Of a stretch of DNA of 64,000 bases, positions 60,358-64,000 are shown piece by piece. The position numbers and the translations under genes are program-made. Source of the DNA: Thamnaconus septentrionalis. Its lineage: Eukaryota; Chordata; Actinopteri; Tetraodontiformes; Monacanthidae. Position 1 is the first letter of the stretch, and each line of letters opens with the position of its first letter. Below the pieces are notes generated by a model, which saw only the letters and a list, made by a program, of their open reading frames with translations, did not search any database and was not told where the DNA came from. Location of the stretch: NCBI GenBank assembly GCA_009823395.1, contig CM020516.1, forward strand, positions 10,459,001 through 10,523,000. The letters are read 5' to 3'.

Positions 60358-64000
<3,643 letters not shown>

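Overview
The window is vertebrate nuclear DNA, almost certainly from a teleost fish. It has long introns, abundant dinucleotide, trinucleotide and tetranucleotide microsatellites, and fish-type SINE and MITE copies. It contains one gene, read on the minus strand: kcnma1 (slo1, BK channel), the pore-forming alpha subunit of the large-conductance voltage- and Ca2+-activated K+ channel. I do not decide between the teleost kcnma1a and kcnma1b copies. I found no bacterial gene, RNA gene or complete autonomous transposon.

The gene runs from right to left. The first coding exon visible is the S2 exon at 61405..61498. The start codon, the S0 helix and the S1 helix lie beyond the right edge. Leftwards come S3 (60663..60774), S4 (54157..54232), S5 (53784..53859) and the selectivity-filter exon (53082..53252). 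Next is a pair of alternative exons for the cytoplasmic end of S6 (50828..50919 and 50641..50732). RCK1 follows (45416 down to 42267), then a 12-nt microexon (41099..41110) and two linker/RCK2 exons (38363 down to 38110). After the STREX cassette (33179..33352) come the linker exon (24857..24950), RCK2 (19949 down to 13692), an alternative 28-residue cassette (11842..11925), the calcium-bowl exon (9959..10089), three late RCK2 exons, the Ser-rich tail exon (5301..5525), a 29-nt microexon (3870..3898) and the terminal exon (1495..1646).

I placed every exon on GT-AG boundaries read by eye, and all intron phases agree. The 26-exon path with exon 50828..50919, no optional cassettes and the DEC ending sums to 3094 nt. 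That is one leftover base plus 1031 codons including the stop, an independent check on the exon calls. The window is unusually informative about alternative splicing. It holds one mutually exclusive exon pair, three in-frame cassettes (12 nt, 174 nt, 84 nt), a frame-switching 29-nt microexon that makes one terminal exon encode two different C-termini, and a possible intron-retention C-terminus.

The most interesting unexplained item is a 371-nt open exon-like block at 26992..27362. It has a good 3' splice site, an entry phase that fits the upstream donor, and its own stop. It would make a truncated channel with a different tail. The other notable theme is that simple repeats sit directly on splice sites: a ~344-bp CT tract against the acceptor of the tail exon, a TG tract against the acceptor of an RCK1 exon, and a 475-bp GATA/GGTA mosaic just downstream of STREX. 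The remaining sequence is intron, with a SINE, SINE/MITE relics, a hAT-like element with another inverted-repeat element inside it, and microsatellites.
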